Assembly (NCBI GenBank): GCA_910585665.1
Contig: CAJUFI010000018.1
Coordinates: forward strand, 34,646-70,227
Direction of reading: 5' to 3'
Length of the DNA: 35,582 nt
Source of the DNA: an uncultured Acetatifactor sp.
Lineage (GTDB): Bacteria; Bacillota; Clostridia; Lachnospirales; Lachnospiraceae
Shown: positions 16,041-24,506 of the stretch, piece by piece
Numbering within the stretch: the stretch's first letter is position 1
Layout: the number at the start of each line of letters is the position of its first letter
Notes under the pieces: generated by a model
What the model saw: only the letters and a program-made list of their open reading frames with translations
Database searches by the model: none
Told to the model about the DNA's origin: nothing
Translations under genes and position numbers: made by a program

Positions 16041-16668
16041 CGAGAAGCCCATCTGCGACTTGATAGATATCAACCTTTCGGCGGCGGGATACCAGTGCAA
16101 GACCGTTCAGGACGGCCTGGAGGCGATCGACCTGATCGAGGCGGAGAATTTCGACCTGATCCTGCTGGATATCATGCTTCCGGGGGCGGACGGCTTCGAT
16201 ATCATGGAGTACATCCGGCCTTTGCGGATTCCCGTGATATTCATCACGGCCAGACATGAGGTGAAGGACAGGGTGAAGGGGCTGAAGCTGGGGGCGGAGG
16301 ATTACCTGGTGAAGCCCTTTGACGTGGTGGAGCTGGTGGCCAGGGTGGAAGTGGTGCTGCGCCGTTACAACAAGACGGAGACCCTGCTCACGGCGGGGGA
16401 CGTGGTGGTGGACACGGAGGCCCGGAAGGTGACCAGGGCAGGGAAGCCGGTGGTGCTGACCAACAAGGAGTACGGTCTGCTGGTATTGTTCATCAGCAAC
16501 AAGAATATAGCGCTATTCCGTGAAAACCTATACGAAAAAGTGTGGGGAGACGAGTATCTGGCTGACAGCCGGACGCTGGATCTGCATGTCCAGAGGCTGC
16601 GCCGGAAAATGGGCTGGGAGGAAAATCTGGTGGCGGTGTACAAGATAGGCTACCGGCTGGAAATCTGA
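16015..16668 (+). CDS. OmpR/PhoB-family response regulator
   Basis: The 217-residue protein has a receiver domain with acidic pocket DDE at 8-10, phosphoacceptor Asp 52 in LLDIML, and the conserved Lys in YLVKPFD near 101. The C-terminal winged-helix DNA-binding domain contains LTNKEYGLLVLF, and the recognition region LDLHVQRLRRKMG. It should bind DNA as a dimer when phosphorylated by the neighbouring kinase. The kinase starts one base after its stop. Confidence 0.93.
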   Translation: MIKILIVDDEKPICDLIDINLSAAGYQCKTVQDGLEAIDLIEAENFDLILLDIMLPGADGFDIMEYIRPLRIPVIFITARHEVKDRVKGLKLGAEDYLVKPFDVVELVARVEVVLRRYNKTETLLTAGDVVVDTEARKVTRAGKPVVLTNKEYGLLVLFISNKNIALFRENLYEKVWGDEYLADSRTLDLHVQRLRRKMGWEENLVAVYKIGYRLEI

Positions 16669-16669
16669 T

Positions 16670-18346
16670 ATGAAGTTTGTATACAAGATTCTGCTGTGGA
16701 CAATCATCATCATGGCCATGGCTTTCGGGCTCAGCGGGTATCTGTTCGTGAACTCGGTCTTCCAGAAGTCCCTGGAACGGGAGGTGGCACAGGCCCTGGA
16801 CGGCAGCAATATCCTGCGGTTCGCCTTCGAGACGGCGGCCCTGAACATTCCCACCAAGTACAATGTGCTGCAGGACATTGCCGTGGAGCAGATTGGGGCC
16901 AAGCTGGAGAGCAGCGGCCAGGGGACAGGGAGGCACCTGCGGCTGTCCGACGAGAAGCGGGAGGTGCTCTACCGAAGCGAGGGATTTCCGGAGGATACTT
17001 CCCTGCTGCAACAGATCACGGAAGAAGCGAAAGTCTGGCAGGTGACTCCCAAGGGAAACCGCTACTATATCCACACGGGCATCATGGTCAACGCCCTGGA
17101 CAGGAATCTGTACCTGGAGACATTGGAGGACGTGACGGAGGTGTTCGAGGAGCGCACCTTGGGCTTCTCCGTCTACAGGCGGGTGACATTGGCCATGCTG
17201 GTATGCAGTTCTTTGGTGATGTTCCTGATCTGTACCTGGCTGACGAAGCCCATCCGGCTGCTGACCGGCGCCACCAAGAAGATGGCGGAGGGGGACTACA
17301 GCTATCGGGCCAAGCAGGTCAGCAACGATGAGCTGGGGCAGCTGACCATGGATTTCAACAGCATGGCAAACGTGCTGGAGGGCACCATCGGGGAGCTCCA
17401 GGAGGAAATCCGGGCCAGGGAGGATTTCATCGCCGCCTTTGCCCACGAATTGAAGACGCCTTTGACAGCAATCATCGGCTACGCGGATCTGCTGCGCTCC
17501 CGCAGGCTGGATGAGGAGAAGCATTTCCTGTCATCCAACTATATCTATACCGAGGGGAAACGTCTGGAGAACATGTCTTTCCGGCTGCTGGACATCATCG
17601 TGACCAAGCGGGAGACCATCAATCCCCAGCCTGTGGCGGCCAAGGTGCTGTTCGAATACCTGAAGGACATGTTCGCCGGGAACGGGGAACAGAAGCTGCG
17701 CTTTGCCTTTGGGGCGGGAACGGTGCACGCGGAGGCGAACCTTCTGAAATCCGTGCTGCTGAACCTGGTGGACAATGCCTGCAAGGCTTCCAGCCAGGGC
17801 GGCCTGGTGGAGGTGTTGGGCAGAAGGCTGGAAGACGGGTACGTCTTCTGCGTCAGGGACTACGGCGTGGGCATTCCTGAGGAGGAGCTGAAAAAGGTCA
17901 CGGAAGCCTTTTATATGGTGGATAAATCCCGCTCCCGCAGCAGAAACGGAGCGGGACTGGGGCTGGCGCTGTGCGTGGAGATACTGCGGCTGCACGGCAG
18001 CGAGCTGGAGATAGAGAGCACTGTAGGAGAGGGTACCTGTATCAGCTTTGTGATTCCGGACAGGCAGGAAGCGGCCGCGCAAGAGGAGGGGGCGCGGGAC
18101 AAGGCGGAGCCGGGCAGGCCGGAGCCGACAGTGGATAAGGCCGGGATAGGCGGGGCAAAGTTGGAAAAGGACAGGGCCGGGAGTGGCGAGCCTGGGCCGG
18201 AACCGGACGGAGCCGGGAGCGACGAGTTTGAGCCGAATCAGGACGATGGGGCGCGGGGCGGAGAAAATCCGGATGTGCCGCTGCGGGACAGGGCAGGTGA
18301 AGATGGAGAGAATGAAGATTGGGAAGAAGAACTGGGGGAAGCTTAG
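16670..18346 (+). CDS. Membrane sensor histidine kinase with charged C-terminal extension
   Basis: The 558-residue kinase has a first transmembrane helix at about 5-27, an extracytoplasmic sensor region of about 140 residues, a second helix at about 171-190, HAMP, HisKA with FAHELKTPLTAIIGY (phosphoacceptor His near 259), and the ATPase domain with N-box NLVDNACKAS (about 365), DYGVGIPEEE and GAGLGLALC. The catalytic part ends near residue 462. A roughly 95-residue tail rich in Glu, Asp, Gly, Pro and Ala follows, which is unusual for this family and looks disordered. The following gene starts inside this tail. The kinase is expected to phosphorylate the regulator just upstream. Confidence 0.92.
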   Translation: MKFVYKILLWTIIIMAMAFGLSGYLFVNSVFQKSLEREVAQALDGSNILRFAFETAALNIPTKYNVLQDIAVEQIGAKLESSGQGTGRHLRLSDEKREVLYRSEGFPEDTSLLQQITEEAKVWQVTPKGNRYYIHTGIMVNALDRNLYLETLEDVTEVFEERTLGFSVYRRVTLAMLVCSSLVMFLICTWLTKPIRLLTGATKKMAEGDYSYRAKQVSNDELGQLTMDFNSMANVLEGTIGELQEEIRAREDFIAAFAHELKTPLTAIIGYADLLRSRRLDEEKHFLSSNYIYTEGKRLENMSFRLLDIIVTKRETINPQPVAAKVLFEYLKDMFAGNGEQKLRFAFGAGTVHAEANLLKSVLLNLVDNACKASSQGGLVEVLGRRLEDGYVFCVRDYGVGIPEEELKKVTEAFYMVDKSRSRSRNGAGLGLALCVEILRLHGSELEIESTVGEGTCISFVIPDRQEAAAQEEGARDKAEPGRPEPTVDKAGIGGAKLEKDRAGSGEPGPEPDGAGSDEFEPNQDDGARGGENPDVPLRDRAGEDGENEDWEEELGEA

Positions 18347-19151
18347 CCTTCTGCTGCTTCCTCTGGCGGCAATCATCGTAGGGCTGGCGGTATGGGGGCC
18401 GGAGGCGCTGGCCAGATACCGGGACCGGGGCGTCCTGAACCAGATTCAGGAACAGGAGAGCGGCGAGGGGACGGAGGGCTATCGCTATTCCCTGGGCGGA
18501 AACGAGAAAGTCTACATCCTTGCCCAATGCCTGAACAATCAAGTTCTGCCGGAGAGCGACCAGAACGCCATGACCCGCAACGACCTGGAGAATTTGGAGC
18601 TGACAGGCACCTACGCGTTCGTGGCGAACCGGAAAGACGCCTCCGGGCAGGAGGTGCCGGAGAGCACGGGAATCGAGCTGGGAAACCAGGGAATCCGGGA
18701 ACTGAAAAGCTTAGGGGTCTTGCCCGATGAAGTCCAGGAGCTGACGGAAAATGACTACAGGGCCGACTTGTATTCCGCCATCGACGTGCCGGAACCTCAG
18801 AACAATGTGCTGGTGTGGAAGATTGGCCTGAGCACCGGCGCGCGGAACGCCGACAGGCAGAACCGTCTGCTGGATGCCTATGTGGACGCGGACACGGGGA
18901 AGGTGTACGAATTCTATGTCAGGACAGAAATCTCGTCCTGGGCGCAGGTGGACGCGGACGGCATCGCGGCGGCCTGGGCGGAGTATATGGAGCTGGGACA
19001 GCCGACGGAATACGAGAATACCAATCCGCTGTCAGAGAACACCCCTTACTTCAGGAAGTATACCTTCGCAGGGACGGAAGAGGGGGACATCGTGGTGACC
19101 ATCGGCTACTACGAGGGCATCAATGAACTGTACCTGAAGATTTCCCGGTAG
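18303..19151 (+). CDS. Unknown membrane-anchored extracytoplasmic protein
   Basis: I do not recognise this 282-residue protein. It has one N-terminal hydrophobic segment (LSLLLLPLAAIIVGLAVWG) after a basic start, so it is probably anchored in the membrane with the rest outside. A segment DAYVDADTGKVYEFYV resembles the end of PepSY-like beta-sheet repeats, but the match is weak. The start overlaps the kinase gene by 44 bp; ATG 18303 (GGGCAGG upstream) and ATG 18312 (GGAG upstream) are both possible. The operon layout suggests it works with the sensor kinase, perhaps as an accessory or target. A strong terminator follows. Confidence 0.6.
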   Translation: MERMKIGKKNWGKLSLLLLPLAAIIVGLAVWGPEALARYRDRGVLNQIQEQESGEGTEGYRYSLGGNEKVYILAQCLNNQVLPESDQNAMTRNDLENLELTGTYAFVANRKDASGQEVPESTGIELGNQGIRELKSLGVLPDEVQELTENDYRADLYSAIDVPEPQNNVLVWKIGLSTGARNADRQNRLLDAYVDADTGKVYEFYVRTEISSWAQVDADGIAAAWAEYMELGQPTEYENTNPLSENTPYFRKYTFAGTEEGDIVVTIGYYEGINELYLKISR

Positions 19152-19240
19152 ATTCCGGGCATCCGGTGCCGGGGCATCAATGATGCAGTTTTGATGGAAA
19201 AAAGATGAGATTAGGATACAAAAAGGATGTTAATTTGATG

Positions 19241-19286
19241 AAGCTCTTTCGTATGCTTTAGATAGCAGATGCGGAAGAGCTTTTTT
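19241..19286 (+). terminator. Terminator of the two-component operon
   Basis: An 11-bp stem AAGCTCTTTCG / CGGAAGAGCTT with one G-T pair is followed by TTTTTT. The loop is about 20 nt. Confidence 0.85.
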
Positions 19287-19336
19287 GATGTATGGGGCGC
19301 CTGCTCTATTGATCAGAAAGAAGAGGGGGATGCGGT

Positions 19337-20773
19337 ATGGCAAGACGAAACGGCAGAAGAAGGTATCCGGAGGAGGTGAGGCTGGTCAGGGTCAGGCCTC
19401 ATGACGAGAGGACGAGGAAGGGCGGGAAGGGGCGGCTGGTGAGGCTGGGGGTGTTCCTGGCCGTTTTCTTTCTGTCGGCCGCCTGCCTGGGGAAAGTCTG
19501 CTCTGTGCTGATCGGCCAATGTGTCAACGCCTTCGCGCCCCAGGAGGAAGCGGAGCCTGGAGAGGAGAAGCTGCCGGAGGAGATGCTGGGGGAACCGGTC
19601 GGCGTGAACCCGGATGACGTGGTCATGCTGTCCCAGGAGGAGCACGGGCCGCGGATAGCCATCGATGCCGGACACGGAGGCGAGGATGACGGATGCCATC
19701 GGAACGGGGTGTCGGAGAGCGAGGTCAATCTGGAACTGGCGCTGCTGCTGGAGGAAAAGCTCCAGACCCTGGGCTTCGAGACGGTGATGCTCAGAGAGGA
19801 CCATGAGTCGTTCCTCAGCCTGGAAGAGCGGGTGAAAAAGGCGGAGGACGAGGATGCCGACATTTATGTCAGCATCCATCAGAACGCCTGTGAGGAAGAC
19901 GAGGAAGAGATAGACGGCATTGAGACCTGGTATTACACCGGGATGCAGGAGGGCAGAAGGCTGGCGCAGCTGGTGCACAATGGGGCGGTGGGCAAGACCG
20001 GTGCCACGGACAGGGGAGCCAGGGAGACGGACGAACTGTATGTCCTCAAAGAGACCTCCATGCCGGCCTGTCTGATAGAGACTTCCTTTCTCTCCAACAG
20101 CAGGGAGCGGCAGGCAATCACTTCCCCGGAATATCAGAAGAAGCTTATAGAAGGCATCGCCCAGGGCATCGACTATTATTTTTACCCAAAGACGATGTAC
20201 CTGACTTTTGACGACGGCCCTTCGGAGAAGAATACGGCAGCCGTCCTGGATATCTTGAAGGAGAGGGGGATTGAGGCCACTTTTTTCGTGGTAGGGGAGA
20301 ACGTGAAGAAGCATCCGGAGGTGGCCCGCAGAATCGTCCGGGAGGGGCATACCCTCGGCATCCATTGCTATAGCCATGACTACAAGGATGTGGACAGCTA
20401 TCTGGAGGACTTCCAGAAAGCCTATGACCTGGTCTATGAGGTCACAGGGGTGGAGGTGGAACTGTTCCGCTTTCCCGGCGGCAGCATCAATGCTTATAAT
20501 AAGAAGGTCTACAAGGATATCATCCAGGCGATGACGGAGAAGGGATTCATTTATTTCGACTGGAACGCCAGCCTGGAGGACGCCACGAAGAACACCACGC
20601 CGCAGATGCTGGTTCAGAACGGCGTGAGCAGCACCCTGGGGCGGAAGACGGTGGTCATGCTGGCTCACGATGTGGTCTACGACACCACCCAGTGCCTGCG
20701 GGAGCTGATAGACAGCCTGCCGGAGTATGAGATGAAGCCCTTGACGGCGGAGGTGGAGCCGATACAATTCTAG
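19337..20773 (+). CDS. Bifunctional N-acetylmuramoyl-L-alanine amidase / polysaccharide deacetylase
   Basis: The 478-residue protein joins two cell-wall hydrolase domains. After a basic N-terminus and a membrane/signal segment at about 34-56, an Amidase_3 domain (about 110-285) shows the zinc ligands in IDAGHGG, the Glu in SESEVNLELA, the His in SIHQNA, and the catalytic Glu in CLIETSFLSN. A NodB-type deacetylase (about 290-470) follows with TFDDGPSEKNT, HCYSHDY, FRFPGGS, DWNASLED and VVMLAHD. All key residues of both active sites appear present. The amidase cuts the stem peptide from MurNAc; the deacetylase could then act on the exposed sugar, as in muramic-lactam formation of spore cortex. 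That link is inference. ATG 19337 has AGAGGGGG upstream. Confidence 0.85.
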   Translation: MARRNGRRRYPEEVRLVRVRPHDERTRKGGKGRLVRLGVFLAVFFLSAACLGKVCSVLIGQCVNAFAPQEEAEPGEEKLPEEMLGEPVGVNPDDVVMLSQEEHGPRIAIDAGHGGEDDGCHRNGVSESEVNLELALLLEEKLQTLGFETVMLREDHESFLSLEERVKKAEDEDADIYVSIHQNACEEDEEEIDGIETWYYTGMQEGRRLAQLVHNGAVGKTGATDRGARETDELYVLKETSMPACLIETSFLSNSRERQAITSPEYQKKLIEGIAQGIDYYFYPKTMYLTFDDGPSEKNTAAVLDILKERGIEATFFVVGENVKKHPEVARRIVREGHTLGIHCYSHDYKDVDSYLEDFQKAYDLVYEVTGVEVELFRFPGGSINAYNKKVYKDIIQAMTEKGFIYFDWNASLEDATKNTTPQMLVQNGVSSTLGRKTVVMLAHDVVYDTTQCLRELIDSLPEYEMKPLTAEVEPIQF

Positions 20774-20826
20774 GCGTGCCGGATGCCGAGCCGGTTTTTG
20801 ATACAGTTTTAGGCGCGTCTGATGTC
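20761..20826. repeat. Imperfect direct repeat at the end of the amidase/deacetylase gene
   Basis: GATACAATTCTAGGCG (from 20761, spanning the stop codon) recurs as GATACAGTTTTAGGCG about 38 bp later, each followed by a similar GATGYCGA string. This looks like an old tandem duplication of the gene end. Confidence 0.5.
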
Positions 20827-20898
20827 GATTCAATCCAGGGCGCAGTTGGTGTTGGCTAAGGGCAAAGCATTTTTGCGCGGCGAGTTTTGAAATAATCC

Positions 20899-20927
20899 TT
20901 GCGATCGGCGTGGATTTGTGCTACAAT
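20899..20927 (+). promoter_or_regulatory. Promoter of the tRNA-Tyr/tRNA-Leu pair
   Basis: TTGCGA (20899-20904), 17 bp, TACAAT (20922-20927), about 30 bp before the first tRNA. Confidence 0.65.
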
Positions 20928-20957
20928 CTCTTTGTTCGGGGCGAATGTGCCCTGTAT

Positions 20958-21039
20958 GGATGGATTCCCGAGTGGCCAAAGGGGACAGACTGTAAATCTG
21001 CTGCAAATTGCTTCGGTGGTTCGAATCCACCTCCATCCA
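20958..21039 (+). tRNA. tRNA-Tyr (GTA)
   Basis: The 82-nt gene folds as a class II tRNA: acceptor GGATGGA / TCCATCC with discriminator A, anticodon arm CAGACTGTAAATCTG with anticodon GTA, a variable arm, and T-arm GGTGGTTCGAATCCACC. The 3' CCA is not encoded. Confidence 0.95.
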
Positions 21040-21056
21040 TTTTCCGTAGGAAATCT

Positions 21057-21140
21057 GCTGGTATGGTGGAATAGGCAGACACAACAGACTTAAAATCTGT
21101 CGGGGGCGACCCCGTGCCGGTTCAAGTCCGGCTACCAGCA
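21057..21140 (+). tRNA. tRNA-Leu (TAA)
   Basis: The 84-nt class II tRNA has acceptor GCTGGTA / TACCAGC with discriminator A, anticodon arm CAGACTTAAAATCTG with anticodon TAA, a long variable arm GTCGGGGGCGACCCCG, and T-arm GCCGGTTCAAGTCCGGC. CCA is not encoded. It starts 17 bp after tRNA-Tyr. Base composition becomes AT-richer directly after it. Confidence 0.95.
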
Positions 21141-21237
21141 TTGCTTTATACTTAATAATGGGATTCACGTTTTTGGCTGTAGTAGGAGTGAGTTCTTTTT
21201 TATTGTGTAGAGAGCTGGCTTTTAAAGTGACAAATTG

Positions 21238-21313
21238 CTGGTAAAAAACATAACATTTTAAAATTTTGTATAATTTTACCAGTGCAAAATCTATTTATTT
21301 TACATTCTTGCAC
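21238..21313. promoter_or_regulatory. Two inverted repeats before the sortase operon promoter
   Basis: CTGGTAAAA (21238-21246) pairs with TTTTACCAG (21274-21282), and GTGCAA (21282-21287) with TTGCAC (21308-21313). The second repeat ends where the -35 box begins, so one or both may be operators. The remaining bases of the 304-bp gap show no ORF. Confidence 0.4.
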
Positions 21314-21342
21314 TTGACTATGTCCTGAAAGGCAGATATAAT
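21314..21342 (+). promoter_or_regulatory. SigA promoter of the sortase operon
   Basis: TTGACT (21314-21319), 17 bp, TATAAT (21337-21342), about 100 bp before the sortase start. Confidence 0.75.
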
Positions 21343-21444
21343 AGAGAAGCAATGTGGCCATAGAGCGGGTTCGGATTCCTGAGGAAGGATACTGTGCTGT
21401 GTCATGAAATGGCTAGGTCATGGAAAAGGGAGGATGACTGTCCC

Positions 21445-22308
21445 ATGAAAGATGGAAATAATCTGGGCGGAAAGAATAAATATATATGGAAGATAGCGGT
21501 TGCTGTCCTTCTTGTAGTCGCGATGGTATGTGTGGGGGTAGCCTGTGCGAGGAAAGCGAAGGAGGATGCGGCTCAGGACACGTTCGAGCAGTTGGCGGAG
21601 CGGACCAGCAAGGTGCCGCTTGAAACACAGGAGCCTTCTTCGGAAGGTGTACAGCCTACGGAGGAGCCGTTGGCAGAGAGCGAGGAGTCGGCAGATATTC
21701 TGGGAGAGTTAGGAGTGCCTGTCCCGGAGAAGGAAGTGGATTTTGAGGATTTGCAGCAGAATGTGAACAAGGATATCTATGCATGGATTTATATTCCTGA
21801 TACGAAGATAGATTATCCGATACTGCAGCATCCTACAGATAATGTATACTATCTGAACCACAATCTGGACGGTAGCAGCGGCTATCCGGGATGCATTTAT
21901 TCAGAGGACTATAATAAGAAAGATTTCAGCGATCCTGTGACAGTGCTGTATGGGCATAATATGAAGAACGGCAATATGTTCGCTGGTCTCCACAAATATT
22001 CGGACAGCGAATACCTGGCAGAACATCCTTATATATATATATATACGCCAGATGGGATGCTGGTATACCAGATTTTTGCGGTTCATCAACACAGCAATGA
22101 ACATCTGTTGTATGGCAAGGATTATACACGAGAGACAATAATGGAAAGTTACATAGGAGCGATAGAGCGTGAGCGGAGTATGGTGAGCGTTGAGGACGAA
22201 GCTATTGAAGTGGATGTGGACAGTCATATTTTGACGCTGTCTACATGCATATCGAACAAACCGAATAATAGGTTGTTGGTGCAGGGGGTGCTGCTGAATG
22301 GCGAATAG
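21445..22308 (+). CDS. srtB: Class B sortase
   Basis: The 287-residue transpeptidase has a transmembrane anchor near residues 12-35, a Glu/Pro/Ser-rich linker, and the sortase domain from about 105. Catalytic residues are His 171 in LYGHNM, Cys 268 in TLSTC, and Arg 276 in NNRLLV. DIYAWIYIPDTKIDYPILQ is typical of class B enzymes. It should cut the sorting motif of a surface protein between Thr and Gly and attach it to the wall; the SPKTG protein two genes downstream is the obvious substrate. ATG 21445 has GGGAGG eleven bases upstream; ATG 21409 is a weaker alternative. The LCP gene overlaps its end by 11 bp. Confidence 0.9.
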   Translation: MKDGNNLGGKNKYIWKIAVAVLLVVAMVCVGVACARKAKEDAAQDTFEQLAERTSKVPLETQEPSSEGVQPTEEPLAESEESADILGELGVPVPEKEVDFEDLQQNVNKDIYAWIYIPDTKIDYPILQHPTDNVYYLNHNLDGSSGYPGCIYSEDYNKKDFSDPVTVLYGHNMKNGNMFAGLHKYSDSEYLAEHPYIYIYTPDGMLVYQIFAVHQHSNEHLLYGKDYTRETIMESYIGAIERERSMVSVEDEAIEVDVDSHILTLSTCISNKPNNRLLVQGVLLNGE

Positions 22309-23404
22309 GCCCAAAAAGGCAGGCGTGGGGGGTAGAAAAAAGAAGAGTTTGCAGTTTCACCGTATCATGATAAATATAGCTCTGGGAGCTGTAATGCTAG
22401 TGTTTGTGGCGGTGATATCGTTTCTGCTGTTGCAGATATCTGGAAAGAACAGTCTTTACAGTAGAGCTGATAATGGCGAACTTATGGCTACATTGTCGAA
22501 TTTGGCAGTAGAACTAGGCGGCAGTATTGATGTAGAAGACGATTGGCAGGAAGGGGATTTCCGATACGAGGGAATTCACTATCGGTATAATGATGACATT
22601 TTGACATTTCTTTTCCTTGGCATTGATAAGATGGGCGTTGTAGAGCGTGTGAAGGAAGGGATAGAAGGGGGACAGTCGGATGCGATTTTTTTGCTGGTGC
22701 TGAATCCACGCAATAAACAGATAAGTGTCATCGGGATTCCCCGAGATACTATGACCGAGATTGATGTATGTGATCGTAATGGGGAATATTGGGGAAAGAC
22801 TAAGGGACAATTAGCAATTCAGCATGGTTATGGAGATGGAGCTGAATTAAGCTGTGAACGTACAATGAATGCAGTTGCAAGTTTAATGTATGAATTACCG
22901 ATTCATGGCTATTGTGCAATTAACATGGGGGCCATCCCGTTATTGAACGATGCAGTGGGCGGAATAGATGTGGAAGCACTGGAGACAATGAATTTTAAGG
23001 GGTTTCATGTAGAACAGGGCAACGCTCTACATCTGGAAGGAATGGATGCCTATCATTATCTGCATGACAGAAATATTGAAGTGGATTACAGTGCAAAGAG
23101 TCGCTTACAGAGACAGAAGCAATATTTGCTCAAGTATGCATCAGCGGTGATGGAGGAATTGAAGAAGAATGTTGGCTTTGCTGTATCTCTGTATGGGACA
23201 TTGAGTAAATATATGGTGACAGATATCTCGGTAGACGAGGTAAGTTACTTGGCTACACAGGTGCTAGGCTACAGCTTCGACAGTGACAATATGTATGTTT
23301 TGGAGGGAGAGACTGTCATAGGCGAGATATATGAAGAGTTTTATCCAGATGAGGAAGCATTGTACAAATTGATTATAGAAATATTTTATGAAGAGGTAGA
23401 ATGA
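22298..23404 (+). CDS. LytR-CpsA-Psr (LCP) family protein
   Basis: The 368-residue protein has a basic N-terminus, a transmembrane helix at about 24-46, and an LCP domain: LFLGIDKMG, QSDAIFLLVLNPRNKQISVIGIPRDT is interrupted only by charged residues, and the later SRLQRQKQYL supplies conserved Arg residues for pyrophosphate binding. LCP enzymes transfer polyprenyl-pyrophosphate-linked polymers to peptidoglycan or proteins at the outer face of the membrane. The context with a sortase, a sugar transferase and a Wzz-like protein suggests it attaches the polymer made by this locus. Confidence 0.88.
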   Translation: MANRPKKAGVGGRKKKSLQFHRIMINIALGAVMLVFVAVISFLLLQISGKNSLYSRADNGELMATLSNLAVELGGSIDVEDDWQEGDFRYEGIHYRYNDDILTFLFLGIDKMGVVERVKEGIEGGQSDAIFLLVLNPRNKQISVIGIPRDTMTEIDVCDRNGEYWGKTKGQLAIQHGYGDGAELSCERTMNAVASLMYELPIHGYCAINMGAIPLLNDAVGGIDVEALETMNFKGFHVEQGNALHLEGMDAYHYLHDRNIEVDYSAKSRLQRQKQYLLKYASAVMEELKKNVGFAVSLYGTLSKYMVTDISVDEVSYLATQVLGYSFDSDNMYVLEGETVIGEIYEEFYPDEEALYKLIIEIFYEEVE

Positions 23405-23485
23405 GGCTGGTTTTACGGCTGTAGAGCGGTATTAGGCTGAAAAGCTTGATATAACCACATGGAAAGGGAAGGAGGAAGAAAAGAA

Positions 23486-24163
23486 ATGAAAAGATTTACT
23501 AAAATGTTGGCGTTAGGAATGACGCTGGCAATGGTGTTCGGCATGAGCGTTAGCGCTGCGCCGAGTCCTTATGCACCGGGAATGGTTACGATAGTTGAAG
23601 AGTTGCCTGAAGGATGGGTGCAGGGGACGACTACGGAAGAGGCCTATAACAATGCTAAGGCAGCAGCAGAGAGCGCTGATGCTAAGGCACAGATTGAACT
23701 GGCATGCCCCGGCTGGACATTCGATGCTGTAATGGATGTTTGGAATTTTGGTGCAACTTCTGCTGATGCCAAAGATGGTTTTGTGAAGGTCAAAATGCCC
23801 GCATTGCCTGACAAAGATAACTACACATATGTGCTTCTTCACTATCCGACTAGTGACTGGACAAATATTAAGGGTTATCCTGAAGTAATTGATTTTAAGC
23901 TTGCGGATTGGGAAAACAACTACTGGACATTCCAGGTAGCAGGTGGTTATCCTGTTATTTTTGTGAGACTGGTTAAGAAAGCTGCTACTACCACTACTAC
24001 CGAAAACGGAAATGGTGGAGCTACTGCACCTGCAGCTGGAACTCCTGTGGGTGGAGTTGTATCCCCTAAGACCGGTGAGGCTATGCCTGTGGCAACAGTA
24101 ATGGTACTTGTATGCCTGGCTGGCGTTGCTGTATGCGCTAAGAAAGTACGTAACAACGGCTAA
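23486..24163 (+). CDS. Sortase-anchored surface protein with SPKTG motif
   Basis: The 225-residue protein has a signal peptide (LALGMTLAMVFGMSVSAA), a mature region of about 140 residues without a recognised domain, a Thr/Gly/Ala-rich spacer, and a C-terminal sorting signal: SPKTG at 193-197, a hydrophobic helix (VATVMVLVCLAGVAVCA) and the basic tail KKVRNNG. SPKTG-like motifs are used by clostridial class B sortases. GGAGG lies ten bases upstream of ATG 23486; two in-frame codons upstream are less likely. A single substrate in the operon suggests the sortase is dedicated to it. Confidence 0.85.
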   Translation: MKRFTKMLALGMTLAMVFGMSVSAAPSPYAPGMVTIVEELPEGWVQGTTTEEAYNNAKAAAESADAKAQIELACPGWTFDAVMDVWNFGATSADAKDGFVKVKMPALPDKDNYTYVLLHYPTSDWTNIKGYPEVIDFKLADWENNYWTFQVAGGYPVIFVRLVKKAATTTTTENGNGGATAPAAGTPVGGVVSPKTGEAMPVATVMVLVCLAGVAVCAKKVRNNG

Positions 24164-24171
24164 TAGTCGTT

Positions 24172-24390
24172 TGCAACAGAGCCTACCCATGGGGCTGAAA
24201 ACATGGGACGGCTACGCGTAGCTGGCAGAGGCGGATGTTTATCTGCAAGAATTGATTATGAAATGAAGACTATTAAATCCTTAAACATGTGGTTGGTTGA
24301 GCCTCGCTTTATGCGGGGCTCAATATGAAAAGAGCGCAGACAAATTTATGTGTTCAGACGATTTTACATCTTACGGCGTGAGCGCTTTTC
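24172..24390 (+). ncRNA. Structured intergenic region, candidate leader RNA or terminator complex
   Basis: The 343-bp gap before the sugar transferase gene holds a series of hairpins: CCCATG/CATGGG (24186-24207), the 12-bp palindrome GCTACGCGTAGC (24211-24222), GCGGAT/ATCTGC (24231-24246), an 11-bp stem TTGAGCCTCGC/GCGGGGCTCAA (24297-24323), and AAGAGCGC/GCGCTTTT (24330-24389) followed by TTTTCTGT. The last two could end the sortase operon. I cannot match the whole to a known riboswitch. Confidence 0.4.
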
Positions 24391-24506
24391 TGTAAAAGGG
24401 CTAATTCGCATATTAGCAATTTCAAGAGATTAATGGCAAGAAAATTTCGCGGAGTAAGATGTGGAACCGTAGTGTATGGAGGCACAGAGAGGAGGATGCG
24501 GTCGTT

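Noticed and set aside
24172..24262. Resemblance to a c-di-GMP-I (GEMM) riboswitch (ACAG-GC-ACC, stem, GGGACG)
   Set aside because: The conserved GCAAAGCC segment and the second helix with its receptor are missing; only short parts agree.
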